A stretch of 42,269 nt of DNA from 2-01-FULL-41-21 sp038065335 (GTDB lineage Bacteria; Patescibacteriota; Minisyncoccia; 2-02-FULL-40-12; GWA2-44-9): the NCBI GenBank assembly GCA_038065335.1, contig JBBTRD010000013.1:1-42269 (forward strand), given 5' to 3'. A program made the translations under genes and the position numbers. This document shows, piece by piece, positions 40,215-42,269 of this stretch. The notes below the pieces were generated by a model that saw only the letters and a list, made by a program, of their open reading frames with translations, did no database searches and had not been told where the DNA came from. Each line of letters opens with the position of its first letter. The stretch's first letter is position 1.

Positions 40215-40986
40215 TTCGTTTTAAAAAATTAGCGTTATTAAACACATTAGTATTAACTTCGGTCTGAATACGAGCATCAGCCGGTAATACAAATGGCCAC
40301 GTAACTTTAATCGAGCGATTAGTCTGCGAAAGAAACGTCTGAAAGTTGGTCCTATTCGTCGCGATGATTGCCCCCGAACTATCAGTTACGACCATATTGA
40401 CATCAATTGTATCAAAATCAAAATTAGTATTATTTGTAATCACCGCTTGATAAATAGTTTGACCCATATCATGCATGGTTGCTTCTCTGGTAATAATGAA
40501 AGTAATATCTTGCGCCATAGTCACTTTCTGCCAATCAACGCTTTTAATATCCAGTTGGGCCAAAGAGTCATCAGACACACCTTTTAATGAGGTCTGGACG
40601 ATATATTTTGTCTGACCCGGCAAAATATAGAACGAGTTATTTTGACGTGAAATTTCTTTCCTCGTTGAATCAACGAGGACTAGATCGTAATCGGTTGAAT
40701 CGGCGCCATAATCAACGTTGGGATTGTAGACTAGCGCCGCCATATCATAATCTCCAATCGGTGTTTTTATTAGTCGCACATCCTGAACAACTAGTGCTTG
40801 GATCGATGAAGCGCAGGCCCTACCACACGCCACCGTCCCACAATCGACGCCTTCTTCTTGGCCATTCCTGATGTTATCACTGCAAGTTGGTCGATTTTTA
40901 GACCAATAGCTTCCACCCATAATCACAAGAATTATAAGAACATAGATACTACTAATAATAAGTCGTTTCGTCGTTCGATTAAGCAT
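40180..40986 (-). CDS. Single-pass membrane protein with Cys-rich CSDNIRNG motif
   Basis: The 268-residue protein has an N-terminal membrane anchor (LIISSIYVLIILVIMGGSYW). A cysteine motif, CSDNIRNGQEEGVDCGTVACGRAC, follows; this C-D-xxxNxxE-xGVDCGG type appears in exported bacterial proteins. Beta-rich domains follow, with PVIS-like strands typical of immunoglobulin folds (NNTNFDFDTIDVNMVVTDSSG). It lies immediately upstream of rodA and overlaps it, so an envelope role coupled to RodA is plausible inference. Confidence 0.75.
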   Translation of the reverse strand: MLNRTTKRLIISSIYVLIILVIMGGSYWSKNRPTCSDNIRNGQEEGVDCGTVACGRACASSIQALVVQDVRLIKTPIGDYDMAALVYNPNVDYGADSTDYDLVLVDSTRKEISRQNNSFYILPGQTKYIVQTSLKGVSDDSLAQLDIKSVDWQKVTMAQDITFIITREATMHDMGQTIYQAVITNNTNFDFDTIDVNMVVTDSSGAIIATNRTNFQTFLSQTNRSIKVTWPFVLPADARIQTEVNTNVFNNANFLKRNGTQEKFQQYY

Positions 40987-40997
40987 AATCTATCTTA

Positions 40998-41026
40998 ACA
41001 AAAGAAAAGGGGGCTTGGTAGCCCCC
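40998..41026 (-). terminator. Intrinsic terminator of the 41356 gene
   Basis: On the minus strand GGGGGCT-ACCA-AGCCCCC is followed by TTTTCTTTTGTT. It ends just before the start of the next minus-strand gene at 40986. Confidence 0.9.
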
Positions 41027-41044
41027 GGACCACATCGATGGCCG

Positions 41045-41356
41045 TCACCGAAACATTGAGGAGATAGGTACCGATGCGCAAAGATAGGCTTCCAACTTTC
41101 TTCGCACCGCCCGTTGACGCGGACCACCCAGAAATCCGTCAGCACAACACATCCGACAGATAAACATGGCCCGCCCTTGCCTGAACACCTGCTTGCCCTC
41201 ACAATGAGGACACAGAATTGGCAGTCTCTTTAACTGCCTCTCCACGTAAATCTGCCCAAAAACATCCCGTTGCATTTGAAAACGTGCGCGCTCTAACGTG
41301 TACATCAAGATCTTCTTCAGCCTCTTGCTTTGTGAGGGCGTGTTACGGACTACCAT
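41045..41356 (-). CDS. Small zinc-ribbon-like protein (stand-alone cassette)
   Basis: The 103-residue, strongly basic protein contains one probable zinc knuckle pair, CPHC and CRMC, 19 residues apart (LCPHCEGKQVFRQGRAMFIC), so it may bind nucleic acid. No family is recognised. The ATG at 41356 has AAGGTTG at long spacing. The gene has its own promoter and terminator and GC-rich codons. It lies between the 5S region and the rodA group and is read in the same direction as the rRNAs. Confidence 0.65.
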   Translation of the reverse strand: MVVRNTPSQSKRLKKILMYTLERARFQMQRDVFGQIYVERQLKRLPILCPHCEGKQVFRQGRAMFICRMCCADGFLGGPRQRAVRRKLEAYLCASVPISSMFR

Positions 41357-41406
41357 ACCAATTCAACCTTTCTGGCCGTAAGTCGGCCGTTATAAGTGCT
41401 GGAAAG

Positions 41407-41434
41407 ATACTACCATATTAAGATTTTTTGTAAA
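41407..41434 (-). promoter_or_regulatory. Promoter of the 41356 gene
   Basis: On the minus strand TTTACA (41429-41434) and TAGTAT (41407-41412) are 16 bp apart. The -35 directly abuts the 25-bp repeat at 41435. Confidence 0.55.
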
Positions 41435-41459
41435 ACACAAAAACCAGTGATCTGGCGGC
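41435..41459. repeat. 25-bp repeat of the 5S 3' flank, distal copy
   Basis: This sequence is identical to 41584-41608, which spans the 3' end of the outer 5S gene and its flank. On the minus strand it contains CCAG-ATCA-CTGG-TTTTTGTG, a short terminator-like hairpin. The stretch between the copies (41460-41547) has no supportable gene. Confidence 0.8.
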
Positions 41460-41547
41460 ACCCCGCCTGCTGGCTTGGGCATTTCGTCGCCTTCGCTCCT
41501 CAACTACCAACTTCTAAATACCGCACCTTCAGTGCTAGGGCGCCGAA

Positions 41548-41623
41548 CGGCGAAAGTAGGCATCCGCCAACTGGTTTTTGTGTACACAAAAACCAGTGAT
41601 CTGGCGGCTACCTACTTTCGCCG
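41548..41623. repeat. Inverted duplication of the outer 5S 3' end
   Basis: CGGCGAAAGTAGG (41548-41560) faces CCTACTTTCGCCG (41611-41623), with CCGCCA/TGGCGG inside and a perfect 28-bp centre (ACTGGTTTTTGTGT and its complement, 41570-41597). The right half is the 3' end of the outer 5S gene, so its transcript can fold back on this flank. Confidence 0.85.
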
Positions 41624-41993
41624 GATGAGTCCGACTATCATGGGCCTTAAAGGATTTCGTCCCGCACTAAAACAAGCATATGCCACTTCATGCTTCCGCA
41701 TGAGGCATAACAGAGGATGCTTGTTTGGTGTCGGGACTTCGCTTCTGAGCCTACCCCGCACCGAATGAACAACCAGTCATAATCACTGTAGGGCAGCTAC
41801 CTACTTTCGCCGGATGAGTCCGACTATCATGGGCTCCGCGAGATTTCACTTCTGAGTTCGGGATGGGATCAGGTGGAGCACTCGCGACATAGCTACCTTA
41901 CACTAACTACGACACTAACTTTGTTCATTCTGGTGCGGGGTTCGGTCCGCCAACTGGCGGAGGGATCAGGTGGATTATCTAAAGATAGCCACC
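41603..41993 (-). rRNA. Diverged 5S rRNA gene with three insertions, containing a second 5S gene
   Basis: Read on the minus strand, the 5' part GGTGGCTATC...TCCACCTGATCCC matches the first third of 5S. The 3' part GCCCATGATAGTCGG...AAAGTAGGTAGCCGCC matches the end. Helix I pairs (GGTGGCTA with TAGCCGCC), helix III keeps CTGA/TCAG, and helix II uses a different sequence (CTTTAGA with TTTAAGG, including wobble pairs). Inserts are a 16-nt hairpin (41946-41961), a segment of about 190 nt closed by 20-nt complementary ends that contains the canonical 5S (41750-41940), and a hairpin of about 79 nt (41659-41737). It may be a functional variant, an rRNA with intervening sequences, or a decaying copy. 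Confidence 0.7.
41792..41898 (-). rRNA. rrf: 5S ribosomal RNA (canonical copy)
   Basis: On the minus strand it reads GGTAGCTATGTCGCGAG..., with helix I GGTAGCTA/TAGCTGCC, helix II CGCGAG/CTCGCG, loop C CCCATCCCGAAC, CTCAGAAGTGAAA and CCCATGATAGTCGG. Its length is about 107 nt. Its last 39 bases but four are identical to the outer copy (41796-41834 and 41607-41645). It is flanked by ACCCCGCACCGAATGAACAA (41753-41772) and its complement (41921-41941), which could form a processing stem. Confidence 0.93.
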
Positions 41994-42107
41994 AAGCTAA
42001 TGCTTTTGTTTTCTTAAATATTTTAGTTAGAGAATAAACATTTACTGTCTCGCTTCGCGAGATCTCCCGAAGGGAGACATTAAGTTACCAAGAAAACGTC
42101 AATCAAA
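41994..42107 (-). other. 23S-5S spacer
   Basis: The spacer contains two adjacent perfect small hairpins, TCTCGC-TTC-GCGAGA (42048-42062) and TCTCCC-GAA-GGGAGA (42063-42077). It also has complementary TTTTCTT/AAGAAAA words that may bring the ends together for processing. No tRNA is present. Confidence 0.7.
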
Positions 42108-42269
42108 CGATTACTCAAAATTATGACTGATTAGTAGTTCTCGGCTAAGCACGTCACCGTGCGTACACCTGAACCCTATCAACCTCGTAATCTACAAGGA
42201 GTCTAAGATATCTCATCTTGGGGCCCGTTTCGCGCTTATATGCTTTCAGCGCTTATCGGCACCGAACAT
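42108..42269 (-). rRNA. rrl: 23S ribosomal RNA, 3' end (partial)
   Basis: On the minus strand the stretch contains the conserved GCTGAAAGCATATAAGCG, GAAACGGGCCCCAAGATGAG, GAGGTTGATAGG and GTACGCACGGTGACGTGCTTAG...ACTACTAAT of domain VI. The 3' end is placed near 42108 by analogy with the distance after ACTAAT in other 23S genes. The gene continues past the window. Confidence 0.92.

Noticed and set aside
41218..41768. Several plus-strand frames across the 5S region
   Set aside because: They are readings of palindromes and of the antisense of rRNA, without start signals or protein-like composition.

Overview
The window looks like a chromosomal segment of a small-genome bacterium, most likely a member of the Patescibacteria (Candidate Phyla Radiation). 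This is inferred from the compact lineage-typical versions of housekeeping genes (short UvrC without a C-terminal HhH domain, lysine-rich sigma-70 N-terminus), solitary PaaX/Cas2-like proteins, a membrane-anchored family 5 solute-binding protein with no permease beside it, and the near absence of Shine-Dalgarno sequences before housekeeping genes. No 16S rRNA is present, so I go no finer than that.

Layout. 103-3253 (minus): dnaG-rpoD, overlapping. 3307-4149: a self-contained hypothetical gene (PD-(D/E)XK-like), terminator and tRNA-Ser(GGA). 4150-5932: murD and a small hypothetical gene. 5976-9567: groES-groEL and lemA-htpX. 9621-10197: a second self-contained hypothetical cassette. 10188-13181: a nucleotidyltransferase-like gene diverging from uvrC, then a phage-holin-4-like membrane protein. 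13341-19046 (plus): secG, solute-binding protein, tRNA-Leu(CAG), RNase J, trpS. 19115-19726: PaaX/Cas2-like gene 1 with palindromic flanks. 19783-21607: a PMM-like HAD phosphatase diverging from ychF. 21671-22375: a YdcF/DUF218-like cassette. 22504-24163: rpsF-ssb-rpsR operon. 24170-27549 (minus): ftsK and recA. 27609-28236: PaaX/Cas2-like gene 2 between two identical 34-bp repeats. 28272-28852: another small cassette. 28879-36388 (minus): rpoB-rpoC and a small upstream gene. 36562-41434 (minus): exported FN3 surface protein, NYN-domain protein, RodA-type SEDS protein, cysteine-rich membrane protein, zinc-ribbon cassette. 41603 to the end (minus): 5S rRNA region and the 3' end of 23S rRNA.

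Three things stand out. First, the canonical 5S rRNA gene at 41792-41898 lies inside a second, diverged 5S rRNA gene (41603-41993). The outer gene keeps its own helices I, II and III by compensatory changes and carries three insertions, one of which contains the inner 5S. Second, two PaaX/Cas2-like genes are each bracketed by copies of their own palindrome. One palindrome, core TACGATCGTA, recurs upstream of ftsK and of the nucleotidyltransferase gene, and a related version sits inside uvrC. Third, the segment is rich in palindromic elements. Some sit in frame inside uvrC, ychF, rpoC, dnaG and murD. One family of three copies keeps a conserved core while its outer arms differ in sequence between copies yet stay self-complementary.

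A further pattern is that five hypothetical genes form stand-alone units with a near-consensus promoter (16-17 bp spacer), usually a strong ribosome binding site and an intrinsic terminator. The neighbouring housekeeping genes mostly lack recognisable ribosome binding sites.
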